Origin: Branchiostoma floridae
Lineage: Eukaryota; Chordata; Leptocardii; Amphioxiformes; Branchiostomatidae
Assembly (NCBI RefSeq): GCF_000003815.2
Contig: NC_049979.1
Coordinates: 16,737,933 to 16,801,932, forward strand
Direction: 5' to 3'
Length of the DNA stretch: 64,000 bases
The notes below the pieces were generated by a model that was not told the DNA's origin, did not search any database, and saw only the letters and a list, made by a program, of their open reading frames with translations. Shown here in pieces: positions 47,414 to 59,900 of this stretch (position 1 is its first letter; every line of letters begins with the position of its first letter). Made by a program: the position numbers and the translations under genes.

Positions 47414-50397
47414 TTAGTCAGTCTTGTTGTGTGCTCCTGACTGCATCAAGTCAAAGCTAATGTTGACTGAGTTCTGCATCAATGTCTGTGTCTTGTAAGG
47501 CAGCAGTCTGTAACAAAATAAATCGATGGAAAAAATATGATTGTGCAGTTCACAATTATTATCATATTGGAATGTATCACACACCGTACTGATATGTTAT
47601 GTATAAGGTATGTTGTAAATAGTTGTATGAATGTAGAGTGACCTCTCTTTGAAGAGAAAGCTCAACACACTGCCCATTGTGGGCTAGTCATAGATTATCA
47701 TAGTTAAGGGCACAGACATTGAGGCACAGATATTGTCTTTTAATGATGTATATTGCTAGCCAGTATGAGCATTATAATATTTCAGTCTTGTCCAAAAGGA
47801 AAACAACACTAAATAATACCATGGGTACCAAAAGTCTAATGTAACATGTCATTAAATGTTACAAGACTTAAGCACAATAGGTTGATTCTAGTTTTTGTAA
47901 AACATATCCTGATAATCAAGACCATTTCTCCTTTGTTTTATACACATACCCATTATTATTCTAGCTAAGGTAAGTTAAGGTAGCTGACATACAGGGTTAT
48001 ACTGCACTGTTGAAGTTAAACACACACACGCCCCCCCCCCCCCTGGGATTGGGGGAAGGGGCAGGCTCTCCCGTCTTGAAGAATTCTAGCTAAATGTGGT
48101 CAAACTTACTGGATATTGAGAGGAACAGATCGCAACTCTGGTGGCAAAATGATACGTCTTTTGTTCTTGAGAACGGCATCAACTGCTTCCAAGGCAACTT
48201 CTTCAGGTGAAAGAATACGCAACCCACCTGTAGTACTGGAAGGTGACAACACAGGTAAACTTTGCTTTGCACATCATTCTGTGGTTCTCACTAAAGGATG
48301 ATTATTGACTTGGTCAAAGACAAGGTCATACTAAATGATACTGAGATGAGAAATGACAATAATTGGTGATAACCTTTCTCAAACAATGTGATTTTAGCAA
48401 GAATAACAATAAGGTACCCAGTGCCTCAGATTTTCTGATCCATGCTGCCATCCTGTTGTCAGACTGATGGCTCTTTCATGACCCTCACACAAGTATGTAA
48501 TCTTGTACCTTCCAAGTTTTGGGTTGGGACAAAATCCTGTGTCAATGAAGAAGGGACAGACGGTGGTTGTTTTAATTCCATCCTTCCCCTGCAGTTCCAG
48601 CTCTTTCAGCAAGGTGTCCATCAGTCCCACCACAGCATGCTTTGATGAGCTATCAAAATTACAAGAAAGACCAAGTCATCCTGTTGGTTCGAACTGTCCA
48701 TTAAAACGTTAGAAATAGTACATTGTAGTATAACGGTAGTTCACCTTTATCCACATGGTAGCCTATATCCGTTGTTATTAAAAACGACATATTTCGGGAT
48801 ATCTAGTCGACGGATGTTGGTTTCAAATTGCAATATGTTCACAGCATTCCAGTCTGAAACAGCCGTCTGTAGACTTGATATCCCTTAATACTCCGATTTT
48901 ATATACAACGGACAAAGGTTACCTCGCAGATAAAGGTGATCTAGCATTATCAAGGCATCCAAATTCATAATTTACCGTCCTCCACATCTGTCATTCTAAT
49001 TGTCAATTAGCAGATTTTCAAACACAGTAAGTAATAGTATTAGTAGTCAATATCACCTGTAGTCAACCATATATGGACTTCCATTGTAGCCTGCTATAGA
49101 GGCCAATGCAGCAATGTGCCCCTGGTTCCTGGTCATCATACCTGGCAGGAAGGCACGTATGGTCTGCAATGGGGGCAAACAAAAAGGTGGCATGAATGAC
49201 AATACATCTGTTCAACAAATGTTGATAGTTTTTATAAAAACATCAAAAATATTGCATAAGATACATCGATAATGATTTTTGAAGCAATATTCTGAATTTA
49301 AAAAAAGGCATCCTCAATTAGGATATGTATATTGTTATTTATTAAAAGAAAAAGAACTCCATCATTCAATGTTTACTCTCACCCAAAAATGTGCAAGGAC
49401 ATTGACTTGGAAGGTCCTCTCAATCTGGTCATCTGTTAGGTCCAGTACAGAGCCTGTAGTCATCACACCAGCATTGTTGAATAGAATGGTCACATCACCT
49501 ACCTCTTCTTTCACCTGGGGCAGGTGATAAAGAGGATCAAGTGATACTGTAAATGCTGCAATCTGCACGTCTTAATCCTCTTTAGATCTGGGATTATCAC
49601 TCAGCTAAAGTGGTAATGTTAATTGTAATCTGTGTAGCAGTAGCATAGTATTACTTAGTAATGGGGACTCAGATATTGACACCGGTTGTACTGCACAATC
49701 AATGTGGAGTGAATCAATCTACAAGTTTAAAACGTTAAATTTAAGACTTATAAGATCTTGTCAACCCACAAAAAATAGTGCCTACGTGTAGGTGCACAAA
49801 AATTGCTACAAAATTGATGAAATTGCAATGTAAGTTATGTGTATTAAAGTAACGATATGTGTCACTTGGGTACCACTGGCAGTGGAGACACGAAATACAT
49901 AGCCTGGATACCATACCCCAACCCCCAAAATATCTTTCGTGTTGGGCACGATAGATACTTGAGATCGGGCTCAGGGGTTTGGTAACCAGGCTACAAAATA
50001 CACGACACTTCCAACTGTTGACATTCTTCTTCTACCGGCAAATTTGTTATAAGATTGGACTGCATTTTATGAAATAAGTAGCCCCGCCCACCTGTTGGGC
50101 CACCCGCTGTATCTCCTCCCTTTTGCTACAGTCGCACTGGTAGGCTCGTGCCGTGCCGCCTTCCTCGCGGATCTGTTCGGCAGTAGTTTCATTCCCGTCC
50201 CGATTGATGTCCCACAGCACCACGGTGGCGCCCAGCCGGCCGAACTCCAGAGCCAGGCACCGCCCGACCCCGTGAGCCGCCCCGGTCACCAACACCACCT
50301 CTCCCCGCACACTCTTCCTCTTCACCGGGACAAAGTTCAACACGAAGGCCTCTAGGATAGTCCAGAAAATCTTAGCAATTAAAATGAAGATATTCAT
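47414..50397 (-). CDS. Short-chain dehydrogenase/reductase, SDR16C5 (RDHE2)-like, 6 exons, 301 aa
   Basis: This is an NAD(P)-dependent oxidoreductase of the classical SDR fold. Its closest relatives by eye are SDR16C5/RDHE2, RDH10 and HSD17B11, which oxidise retinol or hydroxysteroids on ER or lipid-droplet membranes. Exons are 50397-50092, 49514-49383, 49163-49057, 48649-48509, 48235-48110 and 47507-47414, with consistent phases 0,0,2,2,2. A hydrophobic membrane anchor covers residues 1-24. The cofactor motif is TGAAHGVG (38-45), followed by [10 protein letters not shown] as in RDHE2, then NNAG (115-118) and a catalytic set Asn140, Ser168, Tyr181, Lys185 (YSSSK). [15 protein letters not shown] matches the RDHE2 pattern after the active site. 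The C-terminus is short compared with vertebrate homologues. The gene is divergent from LIPE with about 550 bp between start codons. The exact substrate cannot be read from sequence. Confidence 0.9.
49900..49992. mobile_element. Short MITE in SDR intron 1
   Basis: TAGCCTGGATACCA at the left and TTGGTAACCAGGCTA at the right form terminal inverted repeats with two mismatches, enclosing about 60 bp. There is no coding capacity. It lies between exons 1 and 2 of the SDR gene. Confidence 0.6.
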
Positions 50398-50946
50398 GTT
50401 TTACTTCAAGTAGTAACGCCAACGTTACTAGAAAGTCTAAACTCTTCGACCAAACTATCCAGAGACTTCGAGGTTACGTTCACTGAGCAAATCCATTCGA
50501 ATCGCTCAGTGACGAATTTGTCGCCCGGTTCAGGGAATAATCTNNNNNNNNNNNNNNNNNNNNNNNNNNNNNNNNNNNNNNNNNNNNNNNNNNNNNNNNN
50601 NNNNNNNNNNNNNNNNNNNNNNNNNNNNNNNNNNNNNNNNNNNTCTAATAACCATGCACTGTAAGTTCCCCAAATAGAAGTACAACGCTATTCGACAACA
50701 GACGATTCAAATCTTCTGTGGGCTCAAAGCCTTGGACTATACCATTAAGGTTACGGCAATGGTTCTGATGCAAAACATTTAATGGAGCCAACACGAAATA
50801 GCTACTGTTTGATATTCGTGAAAGACACTCTTTTGATACGAAATTACTTGAGGTATTATAAAGGGATTTATTTAAAGCGTGATATTCCAGTTTATGTCAG
50901 TAAATCATAGCACCCCCAGGTCACAATAGATCCACCCGCCGGTAAG
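50398..50946. promoter_or_regulatory. Shared divergent promoter region, SDR and LIPE
   Basis: Only 549 bp, 100 of them unsequenced N, separate the start codons of the two head-to-head genes. Both promoters and 5' UTRs must lie here or in upstream non-coding exons. I see no TATA box that I would trust. A bidirectional promoter is plausible but inferred. Confidence 0.5.
50544..50643. other. Assembly gap (100 N)
   Basis: One hundred N, the conventional size for a gap of unknown length, in the SDR-LIPE promoter region. Confidence 1.
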
Positions 50947-53900
50947 ATGGCGGCTGTAAAGGCGGATTCAACAACCGAAGAGAAAGCAGCTGCTCCTGAA
51001 AGTAAACCCGCGGCCGAATCTGTCAGACCGAAGGAACATGGGCACAGAGACAAAAGAAAGAAAGCAGGTAAGCGGTTTTCAGTCGTTTCGCGGGTGAAAA
51101 GACCCCTCTAGCACCGAGCTATTGGCTACTCTTGTTGATGCGTTAGTGTGACTATGACTGTGATGGTGGGCGTTTGCGTTTGTGACTGATTACCGATAAC
51201 TCGGACTGGAATTCCTGAATTCACATCAAATCGATTTTTGTTTAAAACACAGTAACGTTACACATCGAGAATTGTAATACCTCGTTTAAAAGCGGCATTA
51301 TCACTTTGGAATTCCAAAATCGTACCCGTTGATCAGAAATCCACGACTGATACCAAAACATAATGTCCCTATCCCAAGTTCCTCGATTTTTGTGTGGGAC
51401 GTCGACCGTGAGTCAGAATTTTAAGGTGTAACTTACTACTCAACATCGTCGGAATAACAAGTACATCACCATAGTCAGAATTTAGACGTGGTAAAAGGGC
51501 TTACATAGTTAATGTAGATGTTTGTCTTTTCAACAAATTCCATGCATAGCATAGAAACGTCTTGAGATTAAGCAACACCATTTCTATGAGTCATAGTTTG
51601 ATTCTTCCTGTGTTTTTCACCACCGTCATTTACAATATAGGGTTTGAGTGTCTCTTTTATAGGAGATATAACGTTAGCGTTATATGTTTTAAAAAATCAT
51701 TAAATACAACACTCAATATTGTTTCTTTCTCAATTATGGTTCTGCATGAAGGTGACATTTGGCCCAGAGGGATTACCTATCTCCTGAATCAAGGACATCC
51801 TTGCTTGAATGGATTGCATTCCAGCAGTCTACTGGTCCATGTTCAAACAATTGTTAGACTCATACATGCAAGTCTACGAAAGCTTCACCTTCCGCACTGG
51901 AACCGAGTGCTGAAAACAATGGTCGAATCGGCCTCAGCACTCGGCGCCCAGTGCTGAAGAATCTTCAGCACTCGTTTTCCAGTGCTGATCGGCCTTTCTC
52001 CAGTGCTGAAGCTCCCTCAGCACTCGTTTTCCAGTGCTGAAAAGACGTCAGCACTCGTTTTCCAGTGCTGAAACGACGTTTTCCAGTGCTGAATGCTCGT
52101 CAGCACTCGGCTCCAGTGCTGAACTCGCGGCCCGGGCGGCGACGGGTCAGGTCAAAGGCAACTCAGCACTGGTTACCCAGTGCTGAAACCGCCGTCAGCA
52201 CTGGAACCGAGTGCTGATATACAAAAGCTTCGCCTTCCGCACTCGATTTTCCAGTGCTCAGGGGCACTTCAGCACTGGAACATCAGTGCTGAGAAATCTT
52301 CAGCACAGGAAAACGAGTGCTGACGTCTTTTCAGCACTGGAACGTTCTTCAAACCAGTGCCGAAGTCTTTCGAGCACTGGAGTGTCCTAGTGCTGAGAGC
52401 GGTACTTGACGTATACTGATTAAAAATAAANNNNNNNNNNNNNNNNNNNNNNNNNNNNNNNNNNNNNNNNNNNNNNNNNNNNNNNNNNNNNNNNNNNNNN
52501 NNNNNNNNNNNNNNNNNNNNNNNNNNNNNNNNNNNNNNNNNNNNNNNNNNNNNNNNNNNNNNNNNNNNNNNNNNNNNNNNNNNNNNNNNNNNNNNNNNNN
52601 NNNNNNNNNNNNNNNNNNNNNNNNNNNNNNNNNNNNNNNNNNNNNNNNNNNNNNNNNNNNNNNNNNNNNNNNNNNNNNNNNNNNNNNNNNNNNNNNNNNN
52701 NNNNNNNNNNNNNNNNNNNNNNNNNNNNNNNNNNNNNNNNNNNNNNNNNNNNNNNNNNNNNNNNNNNNNNNNNNNNNNNNNNNNNNNNNNNNNNNNNNNN
52801 NNNNNNNNNNNNNNNNNNNNNNNNNNNNNNNNNNNNNNNNNNNNNNNNNNNNNNNNNNNNNNNNNNNNNNNNNNNNNNNNNNNNNNNNNNNNNNNNNNNN
52901 NNNNNNNNNNNNNNNNNNNNNNNNNNNNNNNNNNNNNNNNNNNNNNNNNNNNNNNNNNNNNNNNNNNNNNNNNNNNNNNNNNNNNNNNNNNNNNNNNNNN
53001 NNNNNNNNNNNNNNNNNNNNNNNNNNNNNNNNNNNNNNNNNNNNNNNNNNNNNNNNNNNNNNNNNNNNNNNNNTTTCTCCTTTATTTTATATTGTACGCC
53101 AACCTCCTCCTCAGGGGCATATGTTGTGCTCTATACAAATTGTGTTCTGTTTCTTTAATACCTCTATCTACATGCAAAGCAAGGCAGAATACTTCAAATC
53201 CACAGGCTCCTAGATGGTTCATTTTCCAACTTGTTTATGTTGTTACAGCAATATAGACAGGTTTGCTTTGTATTGTTTTCTATACAGAGCCAATAATAGG
53301 ATCACTTGTCACACCAACTACACAAGAATGATAGGAAGACATGATAAGATACATTTTGTATGTATAAATAATCCAGGTCTCCAGACCTGAACACCAGCTG
53401 GAGGGTATTTACCCCCACAGCCACCCTGGTGACCTTTTGACATACAGGCACAGTGTTGTTGACTTGACATCTGATAAGTAATGTAGGGATGGTGTGTATC
53501 AAGGTGACCTACTTTAGTACAAATTCTAAAGGTGTAACTGCACTGACACTGGGTCAAAAATATCCAGGCTCAGACTGTATCATGAATTGAATAGATTACT
53601 GTAGTCCTGATACATGCATAAAACATCTGGTTCCTGCACCTAGATAACTATAGGCATTGAAGCATAACCTACAAGTATTACATTATTATACTGTATACAT
53701 GTATAGGCCAAGGCACTGACCCGTCTGAAACCTAAAAAAAAACACTTGCTACAAGTATACAATTAAGGAGGTTGATTGATAGTTAAACCTCATGCACCAT
53801 TTAGCAAACAAAACTATATATAGTATATCTAGTAAAAAATCTCAAGATGCAGCTTAATATTATAGTTATGTAGATGATAAACCAATGTCCAAAATTGAAT

Positions 53901-56900
53901 AATCTGTCATTAGTTAGAGAGGAGCAATTGTAATCCCTGGTGCCTTATTTTAAGGATTATTTGACTTTATTTGTTTCAGATGTGGTAGACTCTGCCTACA
54001 ACTGTTGGTTCAAGACTCTACGTTCCCTAACAGCTAATAACAGTGAGTACTTTGAGCGACACAAGACTCAGTACTCCAGTCGCTTCTCCTCTGCAGTGTG
54101 CATCCTTCAGGGACATGCAGACGCAATCCAGCCCATCCTCGAGGGCTTCATCAGAATAGCGCCCGACTTCGACGTGGACGAAAGCACGCCCAGCAACGGC
54201 TACCGCAGCTTGGTGAAAGTGGTGGGGACTTGCATACGGCGTATCATACACGTCCAACGGAAGGTGGTGAACAATCGTGATGGTCTCCTGTTCCAGAGCA
54301 AACACTACTGCCAGGAACTGGAGGCGTATGCCTCAGTGCTGTGCCAGCTCAGAGCAATCATGGATGTTGCACAGAAGGTGTTAGCCAAAAGTAAACATGG
54401 CCAACTCTTCCCAGAGGAGAAACTCTTTCCTGAGTTCCTGTTTGAGGAAGCCGAGTCGTTGGATAAGGAGTGTTTTTACGGAAGATGTGTTGGGTTTCAG
54501 GTAAAATAGATGTAGTCCCTCATGACAGTTGGTATATTCCTCGAGTCACTTGACAGCATCTTCTATACATGAATGACTATGATATTGTCCATGATTTGGA
54601 TGGCATACTAGTATTTTGATTGTACAAAATACAGAGTACATGTGCCAAAAATAGTTACTCAAGCAACTGGATATGGTTTTGAAACGGTCAGACGTTTCGG
54701 ATAGAATCCACTATCCTTCGTCAGTGACACTGAAGAGATCTGGAAGAAACAGGTTCTTTTATACTCTAACTATGAATGAAGACAATTCAGANNNNNNNNN
54801 NNNNNNNNNNNNNNNNNNNNNNNNNNNNNNNNNNNNNNNNNNNNNNNNNNNNNNNNNNNNNNNNNNNNNNNNNNNNNNNNNNNNNNNNNNNTGGATTCTA
54901 TCCGAAACGTCTGACCGTTTCAAACCATATCCAGTTGCTTGAGTAACTATTTTTGGCGTATCTTATTACCTGGATGTCTAACCTACATCGACGTACAGAG
55001 TACATGTATTTGGCAATTAGCATTATTGGAGCAATTTGGTTAACATTGAAACAGATGGGATTGCAGCCTAAAGTATAAATGGAGCCACATAATAATCATG
55101 TATGGTTGCCAAAACCTGTTGTTGATATTGCTGTAAAATGACAGTGTTATTATCAACAACAGAATTCATTACCTGAAATGCAAACATTTGATTTGAATTT
55201 TCTTTGAATTTGATAAATGATTTTAGACAGTTTTTTTACATCAATCTAGCTAATAGTATAAAAGACATGAATAATTACATAACTGCACCACTAAATCTAA
55301 CATGATCTCACCCAGGACAAGTCTAATCCCACCACAAACCACCAGACATATAATGATTGCATGTACTCATGTAGAGAGTATAATATACATGTAACGTTAC
55401 AGGTATATTTTGCTGGTGTTCCATAAGCCCACACAGCATAATTAACCACCATACCGATCAAAATGCACCACAAGCATGGAAATTCTATAGAGGAGGCCTT
55501 GAATTCAACAGCACAGATACCATTAGTATGATTACACAATGCTTTATCTGAAATTGCTTTTGTGAGAGTATGATTATGTTACTTAGGCTGCAGCTGGAAA
55601 AGTTACATGTTTTTGTAGGACGTCATCATGTTTGCCATAGATTTCTTTGATCATCATTTTTAGTACACACAGTGATTGACACAATAACTTAAGTGATTAA
55701 TTATATTGACCAAAATTGACTAGATGCCAAAAGTCAGTATTTAGTCTTCTGTACATTTCTAAAGTACTGGAATACTGATTATTCTGTGCTAGAACAGCTT
55801 GTGCTTTCTGTGTAAGACATTGCTGTTACCACTCACACTCACTCACTATCCAGTTTAGCGTCTGTTGTTCCCTGTCTTGCAGGGGTTGGATGTTTCCTCA
55901 AGTCGTTTCGGTCTGATTGCTGCCCTCCATGCCATCAGCCTCTGTCAAGGGGCTTGGCTTTTTGCAAGTCCAGTTTTCTAAGATCTTCATTGACACTGTC
56001 TATCCGTCTCCTCTCGGGGCGCACACATGGGTTCTGGCCCACTACAGACAAGTAGTTTATCCGAATGTAAAACCCATTGATTTTTGATATCTGTTGTGTA
56101 GTTCTGTAGCTCTATGCAGCCAATCTTCCACACCATCTCCACTGCAATGGCATCGTTTGCGGAAGCCTACAGCGACCACGATGGCCAGCTGACACGAGCG
56201 CTGGCGTCCCTGCTCAATAGCGGGAAGTACGCCATGAACCCTGAGCTGCGTGCGCGGACCATCGTCAGCATGTGTGATAAAGCAGACATCAGCTTCTGTA
56301 AGGCTTTCTGGAACATCACTGAGGAGGGACCTTTACAGGTACAGTCTCATAGTTGGACATTGATCATAAGTGTCATGAAAGGTCACCTTCCAGTGCTGAA
56401 GGTTATCTTTCTCTGCACCTTTGAGCTTTTATATTGTCAGCATTATTCATATTCAAAATGAACTGGCAAAGTAGAAAGACCTGTGTTTAAAAATATGATC
56501 TAAAGTATGACTTTTCTGGAAAGATACTCTGTACATTAGCTTACTGAAATAATCATTGCTTCATATGTTATCCACCACAGCACATGTCAGGCTTCCTGAG
56601 TAGCTCAGTTAATGTGAACAAAGTGTTCCACATCCCTGCCATGCCGTTTGAGATGGAGTCCAGTTTGGAGGACGGAGAGCTGGTGACCATCACCCCACCC
56701 TGCTCCCAGACTGGACCTGGACCTGTCCAAGTCAGGCTCATATGCTTCGAGAACAGGGAGGGACAGGTCAGTCACACTGGGTCACTTGGACTTTCTTTTA
56801 TATCATCCTAATGTCAAAGAATTATATTTGTATTTATACTTCTTAAAGCAAACAAAAATGTGATTAACACCATTATTCTAAGCCTTTTGTGTTTGTTTGT

Positions 56901-59900
56901 TTGCTTTTTTCTAATTTATTTCATTTATTGAATGTTACCATGATAGAAGACAAAAACTGGACCAGATACTATAATATAACAACCATATATATTCAACTAC
57001 AAGTTATGCCAGTTGTCCTTAGACGTTGGACAGCAATCAAGTGACTGTTCTTTCCCCCTGTTAACATCAACATGATTGACAAACTGTGTTTTTGCGAACG
57101 CCAGCCAGACGATCTGGATCTGATAGAACAATTGGAGGAATACCTGGGAACCAAGAAAAAGGTGCCCATCCTGCAGTAGCTTGGTGCCCCCCTCCCCCCT
57201 CTCTCTCTCTCTCCTCACTCACCCATCCAGAACCTGGCATCAAGCAGTGTGTGCATGTTTTCTTAGCTTGAGATTATAGAGGTACATGTAGAAGTGGGTG
57301 TGGATTTGGTAAAAGTGAAGATGCACATGGTATACAAAAGCCATGTTAATTCATCAGCATGTGTTATCCTCCTGTGCCTGGTAATGAGGAATGCATCTTT
57401 CCAATCATCTCACCTTAATTATAATGGTAAAATATGATTAATAACTGGGAGATTCTTTCTGTCTTAAAGTTACATTTTGGTTTGGTTTGGAACATACCAG
57501 AATGTGACACTGTGTTTTTAATGAATTTTGCACAATGCAACTCTAAATGTGGCCACACAGACTTTAAGACTTGCTGTACCCCTCCCAGCCTGAGGACATC
57601 TCCTCCCCCATCATGGACCAGGTGGAAGAGAAACTGGGTACGAAGAAGAAGGTTCCTGCTCCCAAGTCTGATGCTCTTATCATTCATATTCACGGAGGGG
57701 GCTTTGTGGCACAGTCCTCCAAATCACATGAGGTACAAATACTTAATACAGCTATTCCTGTCTACATGTAGTTGTCCCTTGACTTTTTAGATCCAGGATT
57801 AGCTTGACATTTCAACTGGACCTTCATTTGACCCTGCTTTGATGACATAGATATAAAGACATGTCAGCAAAGTTTGACCTGTGTACTGAATTATACAGAT
57901 GTACCTGCGGACCTGGGCGAAGGACATTGACGTGCCCATTCTGTCTGTGGACTACTCGCTGGCTCCTGCACACCCCTTCCCTAGGGCCATGGAGGAGTGC
58001 TTCTTTGCTTATGCATGGGCACTGAAGAATGCTCACATCCTTGGTCAGTACTCTTGTGACGTTGTGTGCATGGATGCGTATAAGAAATATCTTGTACATT
58101 TATGCACTTATCTTTTGTCTACATGCTAGTTTACAACAAAATATAACAATACAATCAATATCTGATATAGTGAAATGTGTCACTTTCAAAAGTAATCATT
58201 ACAGTATCCAGTTCAATAGTAGTTTTGTAGGAATGACATGTTATCGTTTATTCCCACCCCAGGCACCACAGCAGAGAGAGTATGTCTGGCTGGGGACAGT
58301 GCAGGAGGAAACCTGTGTGTGTCTGTGGCCATGAGAGCTGCTAACTATGGCATAAGGGTTGGTATTCTGCTGTGTCACAAATTTGTTTGTACACTGTTTT
58401 AACATATCAGTTTTGCTTTTTTTGTATACTGTATCTGCTTTTATGTCATACCTGTGACGCGAAAACGTTCGATACGGGTGTTCCGGACCGGGCCGTACGC
58501 TTCCGTATCGCACAGGTTTGAAAGGCGTATCACACAGGCTTTCTTCGAGTAAATCGAAGCATTTCGAGCGGGCCGAATACGGCTCGGGTGGCAATTCGAA
58601 TACCTGATTCGGACGTTGGAACATTGCTGTTGCAACACTTTTGGTTCGAGGGCACCAAATTTGTTCAACTTCTGGCGCATTTCGCATCAAAACATGGGTT
58701 TTCTCAGGTGGGTATGACATAAATGAAATACAACACGGTGTATTCCGCATCACCCTCGGTCCCAGCCCTCCCGCGGGTCGGGCCGATACCTCGGGTGATA
58801 CGGAATACACCGTGTTGTATTCTATATTTATCACAGGTACCTGCTTTTTTAATGTCACTTGTGATGAAAAACAAAGGTTTTGTTGTTCTGTAGGTTCCTG
58901 ATGGAGTCCTTGCCGCATACACCCCCTTCCTGGTCCGGTACACCCCCTCCCCCTCCCGTCTCCTGTGCATGATGGACCCCCTCCTCCCCATGGGTATCCT
59001 GTCCCGCTGCATTGCTGCTTATGCTGGTCTCAAAGAGAAGAAGCCGGGAGAAGACGTCAGTTCCTCCAGTTCGACCACGAGTTCCACCCCCCAGCTCAGC
59101 ACTCCTGAGCACAACTTCTCCTCAGCCAGACTGGTGTTTGATCCCTCTCCTACAGAACCCAAGAGGAGTGGGGAGGGGGCAGCCGCTCCAAAACTGTTAT
59201 TCACAAACACGTCGGGTGGTCTGTGTGAAGTCCATACCCCCTCACCCAGCCCTCCAGGTGGGGATGGGCCAGTCCAAACAGACATACCAGTATTAACTGT
59301 GGAAACAGAGACTGCTGTCATACAGGGCAAACTGAACACTGAACCAACCGTAGATAATCTAAAAGAGCCCCATTTTGAGGACATTGCGTTGTCTCCTTAC
59401 GAAGAAGACAGTGGTGACTCGGAGTGGTCCCTCACAGACAAACAGACTGAAGTAGACTCACCAAGTGGAGTGAGTGATGAGAAGAGTCCAGAGGAAGGAT
59501 CAGAAGGAAAGGAGAAGGACAGAGCAGCAGAGGATGACCCCAACAGGCCCTCCTCTCTTTCTCTGCCATCTCTACCATCCCTGGATGAGATCTCCATGGC
59601 GATATCGAAGATGACGGAGAGTAAACCGGAGGAGGTTGTGCTGCCCTCGGAGCCGGTACACAGTCCGACCTCGATATCCCACGTGACCAGGTACCGCCCG
59701 TCTCCCATCCTCAACAACCCCTACATGTCCCCACTCCTGGCTGATGATGAGCTGCTGAAGGGCCTCCCTCCTGTCTATCTAGTGGTGAGTTACTCTTTTC
59801 AGGTAGAAAAGCATGACTGCTACCAGGACTAAAATGATGAATAAGGGTCAGAAGTAGTTTTAGATCCTACCATTTAATGGCATCATAAAAAAATGTGATA

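Larger units (their letters stand above)
54644..54993. mobile_element. Penelope-like insertion with inverted ends and 14-bp target duplication
   Basis: The left part begins GCCAAAAATAGTTACTCAAG and the right part ends in its reverse complement. The inverted arms are about 65 bp (54644-54709 and 54892-54957). A 36-bp unpaired tail ends at 54993. TACAGAGTACATGT flanks both sides (54630-54643 and 54994-55007), an exact 14-bp target-site duplication. Inverted terminal copies, a tail on one side, a long target duplication and a hammerhead-like motif together fit Penelope-like retroelements. The interior (100 N) is unsequenced, so no reverse transcriptase could be looked for. It sits in LIPE intron 2. 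Confidence 0.6.

Noticed and set aside
51562..51957. 131-codon frame in LIPE intron 1
   Set aside because: It runs into the hairpin cluster, lacks a recognisable domain, and LIPE exons 1 and 2 join in phase without it.
58241..58918. 225-codon minus-strand frame
   Set aside because: It is antisense to LIPE exon 7 and crosses the MITE/palindrome composite; no family match.
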